Shown in pieces: positions 44,403 through 57,947 of a stretch of DNA of 64,000 bases (its first letter is position 1; every line of letters starts with the position of its first letter). Origin of the DNA: Saposhnikovia divaricata (Eukaryota > Streptophyta > Magnoliopsida > Apiales > Apiaceae); contig CM071594.1 of NCBI GenBank assembly GCA_036435485.1, positions 98,731,001 to 98,795,000 of the forward strand. Direction: 5' to 3'. The notes under the pieces were generated by a model. It was not told the DNA's origin. It saw only the letters and a program-made list of their open reading frames with translations, and did not search any database. A program made the translations under genes and the position numbers.

Positions 44403-47400
44403 CTAAGGAGGAGCTGAAGCAGCCACCACCATAGGACTCCTCACATAGTGTTTGCCGTCGGACCATATCAACACTCCAAAAGTGTAGACCCCTTCCCTCT
44501 CGAATATGCTGTTCAAGTTGCATGATTTTGCATTAAAAGTCAACTTGAAACGCTTCTCCTCGCCCATATATTGAAAAGTTAAAACACTGGGCTTGACAGC
44601 CACAGAATATCCTGATGGTTGGCGAACACGAGCTGCGTATGTTCCTGGCTTACCAACATTCTTCAGTGTTCTGGTAACCGTAACCTTGCAACGATTATTG
44701 ACAAGGTACTTACCAGGAATACTTATGGAAGGATAATTGAAATTGAGGAGATTAAAGCCACCTTTAGGACATTCATAATCTTTGTGCTCTGAGAATTTTT
44801 TCATCATTGTGCTGTTATAGCCACTGCCACAGAGGAAGTCTAGATAGTCATTGACAGATAAGTCATAGACCAAGCCAGGATCGATTGCACGATTTGGCCG
44901 TATTTCTCCAGCCCCATAACTAAAAGGAGATGCTTCAGTGTTGACGTCACCACGTACGGGATGACCTGTGTTATCTCTTGTCCTGGCTGTATGAATGGAG
45001 AAAAGGCACAGATGTAACAAGTATAATGTGATAAAAAGAACAGAATAAAGTATGTGTGTATATCAAAATTTAGTATTTATAACAAGTGCAGTGCTTATAT
45101 ACCAGTAGTCATGATTGCAGATCTGACTGCAGCTGCACTCCAGTGAGGGTGGACTGTCTTGAGGAGTCCTACAATCCCAGCAACATGAGGACAAGACATG
45201 GAGGTCCCTGATTCTGAATTAAAGGGAGTCCTCCGGATATCTACTCCTAGACCTGTGGGGCTTGTTGCTTCAGAGTATGCAGCTATTATACTAACTCCTG
45301 GTGCGCATATATCTGGCTGAAACCATGAAATGTTAATTGTTATGTGGTTGCGATGTGGATTGCAAACATAAAGTTAAAGTAATGACCACACACAACAATT
45401 TATGGATATATAATTTTTTTAGTGTGTAAATGAAAACCTTGATGATTTCAGGTGTAACAATGTTTGGACCCCTGGAAGAGAAAGAAGCAACGAATGGAGC
45501 AGGTTTCGTGTTGAATTGTGTGTAAGAAGGAACAAGATATCCCTTGGGGTCTCTGTCACAAGAACAAAATAGTTAGTTATATTGCATACTAAATCTTTAT
45601 GAACAAATTCTGGACTGAAGTAATTCAACAAAGCGTACTTGGTAGAGTTGAGGTAGGAATAGACAGCAAGACCATTAGTGAAATTGATGTTGGATGCTGG
45701 CAAGACGTGAGGATCAGCAATAATAACATTACCACTGGCAGCGTCATTACAGAGAATCATTCCAACGGCGCCAGCATTAAGAGCTTCTTCACCCTTGGCC
45801 ACTCTTGCTGTCTGCCCCCTCAGGCACACCACTATCTTGCCCTTCACCTTTTTAGGATCTAATGTTCCGTGCTTACAGAGCCTCCTGCATTCATGTACGA
45901 CGCATTACTTCCTTTCCAATTTCAAGGGGTACGCAGTAATAAATCTCTAAGTAGTAATAAATCTCTAAGTACGCACCCTCCTCATTTTTTGCAATAAAAC
46001 CTATTGGTTCGCCACAATTAAGTTGCAGAAATCTGTTCACTTCAGGAGAGAAGTAATTTAACATTATTAAACTTGAGGAGCAACTTCCCAAGACAATATC
46101 AAGTTAAAATGTGTAATAAAGTTGCTTTTGGTTCAAATAACTTGCAGAAATCTGTTCACTTCAATTTAGTTTTGCAGAAAACTAAATTGTATAGCCTATT
46201 AAGCTTATTTGAATCGAGGAGCAAAGTTTATGGCTGCAAGTGTCAAGTTGAAAGGTAAGAAAGTCACTTACGATCTACCTTGAAAAACATAAATAACTTA
46301 AAAGTCTATTTGTAATAAAATGACTATTATTCTAAAAAATATGCAGCATGCACTGTCATGATGTATATTACCCTTCATTGACGGTTGTGTTGGCAAATAT
46401 AGCATCTACAGCATCTATAAGCGGATAAAACTTGTCTTCGGGCATGGGTTTACTAAGACTTGTTCCCTGTTAACAAGGGTGCGAAGTGATTAATCTGGTA
46501 AGGCTACTCATCTGTTACCATAAAATTAATAGAAATTAGATATTAATCGATGTTCAACCTTGAGGCGCTGACCATTGCTTAGCTGAACATAAGCTTCGAA
46601 AACACGATCAGTGGTGCTTGCTCCAACAGTTATCATCCAAGGTGCAACATTTGATACAGTTTCATAAGATGGTCCATCATTCCCAGCTGAACATACCACC
46701 ACCATACCTTTTTTAACAGCATGGAAGGCCCCAATAGCAATTCCATCCTTAAAGTAGTCGGAAGGTTTGCCACCTAGGGATACAGAAAGAATATCAACTC
46801 CATCGTTTATGGCTGTATCAAATCCTTTCATGATGTCAGAATCAAAACATTCACTTCCGTTCATTGGAGGCCAGCACACCTTGTATGCTGCAACTCGAGC
46901 CCTTGGCGAACCCCCTTTTGCAGTTCCATTTCCGTGACCCAATACATTTGCGTTAGAAACAAAATTCCCAGCAGCCGTTGACAGTGTGTGCGTTCCATGC
47001 CCTTCAAAATCACGAACTGTGTTTATTATATCATCATACCTTCCCGTATGCCTTCTGTAGGCTTCGCTAAAAAACCTGGCTCCAATAAGTTTACTGCAAC
47101 CAATATCTTATTGTAATTTGCTCATGCCATTCCAAACACATATTTAGATAAACAAGGAGAGTCTAAAGAGATAAGTACTTATTGCAAGGGAAAATTGGAC
47201 CACATTTCCCATTCCACTTTGTTGGAACAGAACCATATCCACGTCCGTAGAAGCTCTCTGACTCGGGCCAAACGCCTGCATATTCATATTGCTTAAGCTT
47301 AAATTCTGATATAATAATGATAAAAGCCCTGAGATTAGGAAAAATAAGTTACAAAAAAGATGTAATAGGTACCAGTGTCAAGATTTGCAATGATCACATC

Positions 47401-48420
47401 TTCACCAAATCTGGCCTTCTTCCACAGGGAATCGGTTTTAATGACTCCGTCCCTTTCGAGTAGAAGAAAATCCCATGAATGTGTTGTGTGCAAATTTCTC
47501 CCTTGATCCAAGAAAACAGAGACCACATTTGGATGCTCTACATACATTGATTAACTGAGTTATAATTTAAAAAGCACGATAGCACGGTGTAATCAGTAAC
47601 TACTTCTAAATCGAAGTAAATTGTATAAATAATAGTAGTATTAGGCAAATTTGAATCTACATAATAACGTACTAGCAATTTCGGTTGCAAGGTCCTCTTC
47701 AAGAAGAGCAGCAAAGCCATTGATATGCTTTTTATAGGAGTAAAATATGGCCTCTCTGGCCTTCTCAATGCTGCAAAATGAAATCAGGCTTTTCTATCAG
47801 AGATTCAGAATTCTACAGAGTAATCATGACTTGGTATATGATCAGTCGAAAGCATACAATACTAAACATGAAATTTCTGGTTGCTATTTAGACCACTTTC
47901 AATTCCATTTACGTATATATAAACCGCAGACAGACCTTCCCCCCAAGAATGAGGAAAGAAATTGGTGGTGTGAGTGTGCTCGGCGTCGATGAAGCTCGGT
48001 GCCAGCTAGATTGATTTCTGAGGCATTTAACTCATCATGTCCTCCCAAGTACACTATATAAGACTGCATGGAAAGTATGTTCATACATGTATAGTGACAT
48101 AAATGTAGAATAGAATAGTAAAGAGGACATGCAGTGGCGGAACCAGTACTGGAGGGATTAGGAATGTGAACTCCCGGCTGACCTCCGAATGCTAGTGCAA
48201 AAAAATTATTGTAACTTAGAGAAGTTAATAAATAAAAAATTTCAAAACCCAAGACAAACGTCAAAATAATCTAGTTCCGGGACCTTTAAAATCCTGGTTC
48301 CGCCATTGTGGACATGTATCAAATATCCTAGCTGAGTACCTTTGTTATTGCTAAAGCTGGAGTTTGGAGCTGAGATGATAAAGAAAGTAAGCAAACAACT
48401 ATGAAACCAGTAAATGCCAT
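44403..48420 (-). CDS. Subtilisin-like serine protease (subtilase, SBT5/AIR3 type), 785 aa, unit 1
   Basis: Secreted serine protease of the plant S8 family, acting in the cell wall. Eleven exons (high to low): 48420-48340, 48063-47936, 47770-47673, 47537-47373, 47275-47179, 47093-46559, 46466-46372, 45884-45639, 45552-45438, 45316-45103, 44986-44403. All are GT-AG and sum to 2,358 bp with no stop. Exon 1 is a signal peptide (27 residues ending PALAITK). The inhibitor I9 prodomain follows (SYIVYLGGH to about residue 110). The catalytic triad is Asp156 (NLDTG), His222 (GHGTH) and Ser559 (SGTSMSCPH), and the oxyanion-hole Asn is in [11 protein letters not shown] domain interrupts the fold ([10 protein letters not shown]). 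The C-terminal fibronectin-III-like domain ends SAPP. The many-intron structure fits group 5 subtilases. A MITE lies in intron 1. Confidence 0.95.
48132..48308. mobile_element. hAT-like MITE in subtilase intron 1, unit 1
   Basis: 177 bp with inverted ends CAGTGGCGGAACCAG and CTGGTTCCGCCATTG and flanking 8-mers AGGACATG / TGGACATG (one mismatch), the hAT duplication length. Non-coding; the splice sites of the intron are not disturbed. Confidence 0.72.
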
Positions 48421-48793
48421 TTTCTCAACTAATTATATGGTGCTTAATAATCAGCACTGTTTGAGAGATGATTAGGCTTGTTTTTTGCTAATTACCCTGC
48501 TCCATCGATATAACAAAAGATCTTAGAAGAGGTTAAAGGAGTATTTGAATATTGCAAAGTAATTATCTTATCGTCAACACCTGTACTGTACTTTGTTGTG
48601 AAAATTGGGGATAGACACTGTAACAAACCTGATAACAATACACGCATGTATATGTGCATGTTTGTTATTTTGGTCATATGCATGGTCAAATTAAGGAGAA
48701 AATCTAAAAGTCATTTTTCATTATCAATCTCAAACTTTAACAAATCGAATCTTAATAAAAGTACTGTAATATGATCTGACCGGAGCAGACAAA
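48421..48793. other. Promoter region of the subtilase (minus strand), unit 1
   Basis: Upstream sequence of the subtilase start codon. No certain TATA box and no other gene. Identical in unit 2. Confidence 0.4.
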
Positions 48794-49425
48794 TCTATAC
48801 TCATTATTAAAAACAGAAACCGAAACCCCTTTAAATGATATGCCATGTATATCGCTGTATGCACGGTATGCCACTAAATATTAATTAATTAAAATTATAA
48901 TATTATATAATAATTTAATTTAATAATGAAATTATACCTATACTCTTTATTAAAAGCAGAAACCCCATTTAAATGGTATGCCATGTATACCGCAGTATGC
49001 ACGGTATGCCACTAAATATTAATTAATTTAATTAATTAAAATTGTAATATTATATAATAATTTAATTTAATAATGAAATAATATACTGAAAGTTTATTAA
49101 CTAAAAATTGAAATAAAAGTCAGTATCAAATAGAACTTAGCACTCCATTAATTAATAAAAAATCAGGAATATAGTATTAAATAGAACTTAGAACTCCTTT
49201 AATTAATATTTAAAAGTATCTATAATAGATTAACAATAAATTCAATTAATAATATAGCTACTCTTATATTATATTATCAGAATAAAGTTATGTAAATTTA
49301 ATTAACTAAAATAGCAATATTAGATATTATATTACAACTTGGTACTTCAAGATTTTATTTTATTAAAAAAAATTAAAAATTTAAGGTAATTTATTACGAT
49401 CCGTGCATCATCGGCTATATATATA
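48794..49425 (+). repeat. Degenerate Helitron-like repeat, unit 1
   Basis: Begins A|TCTATACTCATTATTAAAA. It contains a 146-bp tandem duplication (48794-48939 and 48940-49085, each with ATGCCATGTATA...GCACGGTATGCCACTAAATATT) and ends in a decayed CCGTGCATCATCGGCTATATA hairpin. The TC start and end phrase resemble non-autonomous Helitrons, but the final CTRR is not clear. Confidence 0.5.
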
Positions 49426-50105
49426 AAACAGTATATACAACCAAATAGCAAAATGTTGAAATGTTAGTGAAACGCATTCGCTGAAAATAAGCAAAAATGG
49501 ACTTGTTGACCATGTCATTAGGCTTTTTTAGTTGAGTAATCTGTTTCTTCATTCACTGATTTGTTAGCTGCTATTTCTTAGACCAACTCCAAGGAGTCAG
49601 CTGTTAGGTATATTATCTACGTAGCCATGTATATAGCTATCCTCTAAAAAAAAAAGCCCACTTTAACATTAGACTCTCATTAATTAAAATTATACCTATC
49701 TTCTTCTAATCTTCCAAATCTAGCAATCTCCAACCCATCCTCTAAATCCCATCCAACTCATCTCCTGCTAAAAGTTTATTTCTCCCTCCCGCTTACTTCT
49801 CTCCAATTTACTTTTCCCGCTTATTTCTCTCCCATTTACTTTCCAGCTCCCTCTCCCACTGTTGCATCCTACAAAGGTATGATTTCATCTCTTTTATTTT
49901 CATAAATTTTATAAATTAGGGTGATGATTTGTTTCTATTCAATCTGATTTCAGCTCTTAAATTAGGGTTTTGGTTTACAGATTTAGGAATTTTCCAAAAT
50001 TTTCTCATTTTTGATATCTTGTTTTTGTAGAAAATGGAAGGCTCCTTTGTATCTTTGCTCATTGAAGGCTCATTTTCAAAATTTTAAGATATGATTTTTA
50101 CTTAA
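49426..50105 (+). other. Left part of a PIF/Harbinger remnant, non-coding
   Basis: From about 49578 the phrase AGACCAACTCCAAGGAGTCAG resembles a Harbinger-type terminus. A pyrimidine-rich leader (49690-49870) and a likely intron start (GTATGATTTC at about 49878) lead to the ORF1 remnant. No right end is seen. Confidence 0.4.
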
Positions 50106-50486
50106 CCAGCTCCTCAACCAGTCCCGCAATCCGAACGCCAAAAAGAGGCTTCGAAACAGAAAAAAGGTAAAAGATCAAAGAACTTCTTAATTGAGGAAGA
50201 TATGTTGCTTATTTCCGGTTGGTTGAATGTGAGTATGGACCCGGTGCAAGGTAGCAATCAGACATATGCGTGTTATTGGGATAGGATTTGGAATTATTTT
50301 GAGGAAAATAAAGCAGGGCTTGCAATTGAACGAACCCCTAATTCGTTGTGTAATCGATGGTGCACAATCAACGAAAAAGTATCAAAATTTGTTGGATTCT
50401 ACAACAAAATTTGCGGAAGAAATCAAAGTGGAATAAGCGAGCAAGATAAGGTATTGGATATTTGTTTTAATTTGTGTTTAGCCTGA
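50106..50486 (+). pseudogene. PIF/Harbinger ORF1 remnant (Myb/SANT-like domain), unit 1
   Basis: An open stretch encodes a basic linker, then FLIEEDMLLISGWLNVSMDP, a YWDRIWNYFEENK helix region, LCNRWCTINEKVSKF and NQSGISEQDK. This is the trihelix/Myb-like domain typical of PIF/Harbinger ORF1 proteins and of genes misannotated as GST T3-like. It has no start codon in a good context, stops soon after the domain, and lacks the rest of ORF1 and any DDE transposase. Confidence 0.75.
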
Positions 50487-50834
50487 TTCTTTTAGTTGAT
50501 GCTCGTAGTGGTAATTATAGTGCATATGTGATCTATTTGTTTAGCTTAGCTGAGCTTCTGTTGACATATTTGGACTGTTTATCTCCGAATTGTCTTATTA
50601 ATCTAGTTTAGCTGGTCTTATAGTTACTTGTGCCTGCGTTGCTTAGCAAATGATCGATTACAAGTCAAGTACATAAATGTAAGGACACAATGATCAGATT
50701 GTTGTAACTTAAAATCTTTCATGTGCTGAACGCCCAGAACTTGCTATATTACAGATATACAGATCTCTATTATGATAATGTCTGTAGGAAGAGGAACATT
50801 TGCATCCCATGAATCGATAAAAAATACCATGATT
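50487..50834. other. Right end of unit 1, no feature
   Basis: AT-rich, nothing recognised. It ends at the tandem junction (50834/50835), where it runs directly into sequence equal to 42313 onward. Confidence 0.45.
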
Positions 50835-51114
50835 TTATTGTGATTTTTACGGTGCCCTGATACCTTATTCTCAATTTGAATTTGGTAGAAATAAAATTAT
50901 CCAACTTTTTTAATTTGTGAAGAACAAGACCAACTAACATAAACATAACTCATTTTGGAAAATGTATTGATTTCTAATCTCTGTGATCTTATGATGGTAA
51001 AGAAAATCCCTGCAAGTTAGTCAAGGAGGTATGCGCTTGTCATGGCTGAACATTTTTAATGTTTTAACATTACCTATAGTTAATTAATTATTTTTTGTTT
51101 CACTTTTGGGTTAG

Positions 51115-51312
51115 GGAGCAGCAGTTGCATATGTAGCGGATCTGCTGAAAGTCCCTGCAATATTTATGAAAGCTGTCACTGACATAGTAGATGGCGACAG
51201 ACCAACTTCTGAAGAATACTTGGAAAATTTGTCTGCAGTGACTGCTGCTCTTGGTCAAGCAGTTTCCCATGTTATTTATTACCTTGATGGAAAGTGCGTC
51301 TCGGAATTATAA
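51115..51312 (+). pseudogene. Orphan MTN last exon, unit 2
   Basis: Copy of MTN exon 8 (66 codons with stop) with the same GGGTTAG acceptor but no upstream exons in the unit. Alone it lacks the catalytic Glu residues and cannot make an enzyme. It remains usable as an alternative terminal exon if the MTN transcript reads this far. Confidence 0.92.
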
Positions 51313-51596
51313 TCATTTATTCCAACTGATCTCCGTTTGCTCCGGTCAGAGCTGAGCAACTTCTGCAACCAATTTACTCTGCATCCATAGTCTGATACAG
51401 ATTATTTACTTGTAAACCAATTATTAGAGTATTAATGTTCGAGCAAGATAAGCTTGAAATCCTTGTAATCAGAAATTCTGTGAAAGATAAACTAAAAAGT
51501 TAATAAGTTCCATGCTTACTATTTTGCACGCAAAAAAGTACCAGTTAGGCGGTTACACTATCTTTTAAAGCAAACTCGAAAAGTTGTCCCGAAGTA

Positions 51597-52482
51597 ATAG
51601 CAGGAAAGTTGCTGAATACAGAACCAATGCAAAAATTGAAGACGATGGACCCTGGCAAGGCTACTATTTTAGCTCTTGGCCAACTTGTCATGCAAGTGTT
51701 TCTTGTTGATGGATACCTCAGAAACACCAACTGTGATTATCCAGTACTCTGAGCAACAAGCAGGAGTGTACTAAACTCGGTAACAAGCAGGAGTGTACTA
51801 AACTCGGTAACAAGTCCTCGTTCCTTTTTAGAAGTTTAGAGCATCGAACATATTAACTGTGTATTTTACAATCTGGCTAAAATGTAAACTATTTACAAAA
51901 GTACAGCCATAAAGACAAGATAGGGCCCTGTTCATTGTGTTTCTACCATAACCCAATGTTAAGATATAGGCAGCAAGACAGTCACTTAAAAAGCATAAGC
52001 TTCCTCCTCTCAAAAAAAAAAAAAGCATAAGCTTCCCAAGATTGATTCAAGGAATGAAAGTTGGCAACCACTGGTAATAGACATTACCCTCTTGGTTTAT
52101 GTTTACTCATGTGAAGCTTGGCTGCCTGGGGGCAACGTTTACTTAGCAAAAAGGTTCAGGCTTGAGCCAGAGACTAACAGAGTTATGCTTTATTTTGCAG
52201 GATGCTTGGGAGGCGTGGTTGGTCTACGGGTGGCCAAGGACATTGCGGAGAGGAATGAAAGGAGCAAACTGCTATCTAATACTGAGAACAACAATTATCG
52301 TTTTAAACAATGTGTCAATCAACCTTCCGATCTTGTTGGAGGTACAATATTTACTATTTAGAAATAGAGCTGGAGCCATGGTAACAGACTATAACAATAT
52401 GCTTTGGGCGGTCCTTCCTGGGTTACCTGCCATATTTTTAGACGGTTGGAGGAGAAGCTCGGCTCGTTACCAGGTAAACTGA
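51597..52482 (+). pseudogene. Type III polyketide synthase pseudogene, unit 2
   Basis: Same sequence and lesions as 43075-43960. Confidence 0.85.
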
Positions 52483-52924
52483 ATATCATTTTAAGCTTGG
52501 GGCCTAAAAGAGAGTTAGAGTCCGCACTAAGCACAGGATATATTTGCATTTTCAGATACAGGTAAGGTATATCTTTTGGTATACATATTAAAAGTGTGCA
52601 TCTACTCTGTGCATCCCATTATAGAACTAAAACAGAATGTTTATACTGGTAAAAGCTTAACAATTGTAAACAGAAGGAGAGGGAGACCATATTCACATCA
52701 TGTAGACTTTAAAAGCTGTTTAGGGAACTTGTTGACGAGATAAATGTTTTTTTCCTCCAAGAAATGTGGCTTTTTAAAGATATACAAGTTCTTGATGTAA
52801 TCAATTGTTGTACTAATCGGCAACATACATAAATAATTAGTTAATACATTTATTGACATAATCGAGTCCTTAATTCGTAGGTAGCTTCAATTTCAAACTA
52901 CTGCTGGTTAGTAGTGTAGGCAGG

Positions 52925-55900
52925 CTAAGGAGGAGCTGAAGCAGCCACCACCATAGGACTCCTCACATAGTGTTTGCCGTCGGACCATATCAACACTCCA
53001 AAAGTGTAGACCCCTTCCCTCTCGAATATGCTGTTCAAGTTGCATGATTTTGCATTAAAAGTCAACTTGAAACGCTTCTCCTCGCCCATATATTGAAAAG
53101 TTAAAACACTGGGCTTGACAGCCACAGAATATCCTGATGGTTGGCGAACACGAGCTGCGTATGTTCCTGGCTTACCAACATTCTTCAGTGTTCTGGTAAC
53201 CGTAACCTTGCAACGATTATTGACAAGGTACTTACCAGGAATACTTATGGAAGGATAATTGAAATTGAGGAGATTAAAGCCACCTTTAGGACATTCATAA
53301 TCTTTGTGCTCTGAGAATTTTTTCATCATTGTGCTGTTATAGCCACTGCCACAGAGGAAGTCTAGATAGTCATTGACAGATAAGTCATAGACCAAGCCAG
53401 GATCGATTGCACGATTTGGCCGTATTTCTCCAGCCCCATAACTAAAAGGAGATGCTTCAGTGTTGACGTCACCACGTACGGGATGACCTGTGTTATCTCT
53501 TGTCCTGGCTGTATGAATGGAGAAAAGGCACAGATGTAACAAGTATAATGTGATAAAAAGAACAGAATAAAGTATGTGTGTATATCAAAATTTAGTATTT
53601 ATAACAAGTGCAGTGCTTATATACCAGTAGTCATGATTGCAGATCTGACTGCAGCTGCACTCCAGTGAGGGTGGACTGTCTTGAGGAGTCCTACAATCCC
53701 AGCAACATGAGGACAAGACATGGAGGTCCCTGATTCTGAATTAAAGGGAGTCCTCCGGATATCTACTCCTAGACCTGTGGGGCTTGTTGCTTCAGAGTAT
53801 GCAGCTATTATACTAACTCCTGGTGCGCATATATCTGGCTGAAACCATGAAATGTTAATTGTTATGTGGTTGCGATGTGGATTGCAAACATAAAGTTAAA
53901 GTAATGACCACACACAACAATTTATGGATATATAATTTTTTTAGTGTGTAAATGAAAACCTTGATGATTTCAGGTGTAACAATGTTTGGACCCCTGGAAG
54001 AGAAAGAAGCAACGAATGGAGCAGGTTTCGTGTTGAATTGTGTGTAAGAAGGAACAAGATATCCCTTGGGGTCTCTGTCACAAGAACAAAATAGTTAGTT
54101 ATATTGCATACTAAATCTTTATGAACAAATTCTGGACTGAAGTAATTCAACAAAGCGTACTTGGTAGAGTTGAGGTAGGAATAGACAGCAAGACCATTAG
54201 TGAAATTGATGTTGGATGCTGGCAAGACGTGAGGATCAGCAATAATAACATTACCACTGGCAGCGTCATTACAGAGAATCATTCCAACGGCGCCAGCATT
54301 AAGAGCTTCTTCACCCTTGGCCACTCTTGCTGTCTGCCCCCTCAGGCACACCACTATCTTGCCCTTCACCTTTTTAGGATCTAATGTTCCGTGCTTACAG
54401 AGCCTCCTGCATTCATGTACGACGCATTACTTCCTTTCCAATTTCAAGGGGTACGCAGTAATAAATCTCTAAGTAGTAATAAATCTCTAAGTACGCACCC
54501 TCCTCATTTTTTGCAATAAAACCTATTGGTTCGCCACAATTAAGTTGCAGAAATCTGTTCACTTCAGGAGAGAAGTAATTTAACATTATTAAACTTGAGG
54601 AGCAACTTCCCAAGACAATATCAAGTTAAAATGTGTAATAAAGTTGCTTTTGGTTCAAATAACTTGCAGAAATCTGTTCACTTCAATTTAGTTTTGCAGA
54701 AAACTAAATTGTATAGCCTATTAAGCTTATTTGAATCGAGGAGCAAAGTTTATGGCTGCAAGTGTCAAGTTGAAAGGTAAGAAAGTCACTTACGATCTAC
54801 CTTGAAAAACATAAATAACTTAAAAGTCTATTTGTAATAAAATGACTATTATTCTAAAAAATATGCAGCATGCACTGTCATGATGTATATTACCCTTCAT
54901 TGACGGTTGTGTTGGCAAATATAGCATCTACAGCATCTATAAGCGGATAAAACTTGTCTTCGGGCATGGGTTTACTAAGACTTGTTCCCTGTTAACAAGG
55001 GTGCGAAGTGATTAATCTGGTAAGGCTACTCATCTGTTACCATAAAATTAATAGAAATTAGATATTAATCGATGTTCAACCTTGAGGCGCTGACCATTGC
55101 TTAGCTGAACATAAGCTTCGAAAACACGATCAGTGGTGCTTGCTCCAACAGTTATCATCCAAGGTGCAACATTTGATACAGTTTCATAAGATGGTCCATC
55201 ATTCCCAGCTGAACATACCACCACCATACCTTTTTTAACAGCATGGAAGGCCCCAATAGCAATTCCATCCTTAAAGTAGTCGGAAGGTTTGCCACCTAGG
55301 GATACAGAAAGAATATCAACTCCATCGTTTATGGCTGTATCAAATCCTTTCATGATGTCAGAATCAAAACATTCACTTCCGTTCATTGGAGGCCAGCACA
55401 CCTTGTATGCTGCAACTCGAGCCCTTGGCGAACCCCCTTTTGCAGTTCCATTTCCGTGACCCAATACATTTGCGTTAGAAACAAAATTCCCAGCAGCCGT
55501 TGACAGTGTGTGCGTTCCATGCCCTTCAAAATCACGAACTGTGTTTATTATATCATCATACCTTCCCGTATGCCTTCTGTAGGCTTCGCTAAAAAACCTG
55601 GCTCCAATAAGTTTACTGCAACCAATATCTTATTGTAATTTGCTCATGCCATTCCAAACACATATTTAGATAAACAAGGAGAGTCTAAAGAGATAAGTAC
55701 TTATTGCAAGGGAAAATTGGACCACATTTCCCATTCCACTTTGTTGGAACAGAACCATATCCACGTCCGTAGAAGCTCTCTGACTCGGGCCAAACGCCTG
55801 CATATTCATATTGCTTAAGCTTAAATTCTGATATAATAATGATAAAAGCCCTGAGATTAGGAAAAATAAGTTACAAAAAAGATGTAATAGGTACCAGTGT

Positions 55901-56942
55901 CAAGATTTGCAATGATCACATCTTCACCAAATCTGGCCTTCTTCCACAGGGAATCGGTTTTAATGACTCCGTCCCTTTCGAGTAGAAGAAAATCCCATGA
56001 ATGTGTTGTGTGCAAATTTCTCCCTTGATCCAAGAAAACAGAGACCACATTTGGATGCTCTACATACATTGATTAACTGAGTTATAATTTAAAAAGCACG
56101 ATAGCACGGTGTAATCAGTAACTACTTCTAAATCGAAGTAAATTGTATAAATAATAGTAGTATTAGGCAAATTTGAATCTACATAATAACGTACTAGCAA
56201 TTTCGGTTGCAAGGTCCTCTTCAAGAAGAGCAGCAAAGCCATTGATATGCTTTTTATAGGAGTAAAATATGGCCTCTCTGGCCTTCTCAATGCTGCAAAA
56301 TGAAATCAGGCTTTTCTATCAGAGATTCAGAATTCTACAGAGTAATCATGACTTGGTATATGATCAGTCGAAAGCATACAATACTAAACATGAAATTTCT
56401 GGTTGCTATTTAGACCACTTTCAATTCCATTTACGTATATATAAACCGCAGACAGACCTTCCCCCCAAGAATGAGGAAAGAAATTGGTGGTGTGAGTGTG
56501 CTCGGCGTCGATGAAGCTCGGTGCCAGCTAGATTGATTTCTGAGGCATTTAACTCATCATGTCCTCCCAAGTACACTATATAAGACTGCATGGAAAGTAT
56601 GTTCATACATGTATAGTGACATAAATGTAGAATAGAATAGTAAAGAGGACATGCAGTGGCGGAACCAGTACTGGAGGGATTAGGAATGTGAACTCCCGGC
56701 TGACCTCCGAATGCTAGTGCAAAAAAATTATTGTAACTTAGAGAAGTTAATAAATAAAAAATTTCAAAACCCAAGACAAACGTCAAAATAATCTAGTTCC
56801 GGGACCTTTAAAATCCTGGTTCCGCCATTGTGGACATGTATCAAATATCCTAGCTGAGTACCTTTGTTATTGCTAAAGCTGGAGTTTGGAGCTGAGATGA
56901 TAAAGAAAGTAAGCAAACAACTATGAAACCAGTAAATGCCAT
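52925..56942 (-). CDS. Subtilisin-like serine protease, 785 aa, unit 2
   Basis: Second complete copy, all open frames identical to unit 1. Exons (high to low): 56942-56862, 56585-56458, 56292-56195, 56059-55895, 55797-55701, 55615-55081, 54988-54894, 54406-54161, 54074-53960, 53838-53625, 53508-52925. The signal peptide, catalytic Asp/His/Ser and splice sites are all present. Its upstream region is also identical, so it should be expressed like the first copy unless it is silenced or an assembly artefact. Confidence 0.94.
56654..56830. mobile_element. hAT-like MITE in subtilase intron 1, unit 2
   Basis: Copy of 48132-48308, carried along by the tandem duplication rather than inserted independently. 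Confidence 0.72.
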
Positions 56943-57315
56943 TTTCTCAACTAATTATATGGTGCTTAATAATCAGCACTGTTTGAGAGATGATTAGGCT
57001 TGTTTTTTGCTAATTACCCTGCTCCATCGATATAACAAAAGATCTTAGAAGAGGTTAAAGGAGTATTTGAATATTGCAAAGTAATTATCTTATCGTCAAC
57101 ACCTGTACTGTACTTTGTTGTGAAAATTGGGGATAGACACTGTAACAAACCTGATAACAATACACGCATGTATATGTGCATGTTTGTTATTTTGGTCATA
57201 TGCATGGTCAAATTAAGGAGAAAATCTAAAAGTCATTTTTCATTATCAATCTCAAACTTTAACAAATCGAATCTTAATAAAAGTACTGTAATATGATCTG
57301 ACCGGAGCAGACAAA

Positions 57316-57947
57316 TCTATACTCATTATTAAAAACAGAAACCGAAACCCCTTTAAATGATATGCCATGTATATCGCTGTATGCACGGTATGCCACTAAA
57401 TATTAATTAATTAAAATTATAATATTATATAATAATTTAATTTAATAATGAAATTATACCTATACTCTTTATTAAAAGCAGAAACCCCATTTAAATGGTA
57501 TGCCATGTATACCGCAGTATGCACGGTATGCCACTAAATATTAATTAATTTAATTAATTAAAATTGTAATATTATATAATAATTTAATTTAATAATGAAA
57601 TAATATACTGAAAGTTTATTAACTAAAAATTGAAATAAAAGTCAGTATCAAATAGAACTTAGCACTCCATTAATTAATAAAAAATCAGGAATATAGTATT
57701 AAATAGAACTTAGAACTCCTTTAATTAATATTTAAAAGTATCTATAATAGATTAACAATAAATTCAATTAATAATATAGCTACTCTTATATTATATTATC
57801 AGAATAAAGTTATGTAAATTTAATTAACTAAAATAGCAATATTAGATATTATATTACAACTTGGTACTTCAAGATTTTATTTTATTAAAAAAAATTAAAA
57901 ATTTAAGGTAATTTATTACGATCCGTGCATCATCGGCTATATATATA
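57316..57947 (+). repeat. Degenerate Helitron-like repeat, unit 2
   Basis: Copy of 48794-49425, including its 146-bp internal duplication. Confidence 0.5.

Larger units (their letters stand above)
42313..50834 (+). repeat. Tandem unit 1 (8,522 bp)
   Basis: First copy of a head-to-tail repeat. Homology to unit 2 begins at TTATTGTGATTTTTACGG (42313 = 50835). Only two differences from units 2 and 3 were found: T versus G at 42397 and T versus C at 42459. Even the 13-A run near 43490 has the same length in all three. Content: MTN last exon, PKS pseudogene, subtilase, hAT-like MITE, Helitron-like repeat, Harbinger remnant. Confidence 0.97.

Noticed and set aside
50106..50486. A functional Myb/trihelix or GST T3-like host gene
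   Set aside because: No proper start codon, early stop, transposon-like surroundings, and the domain is the Harbinger ORF1 type.
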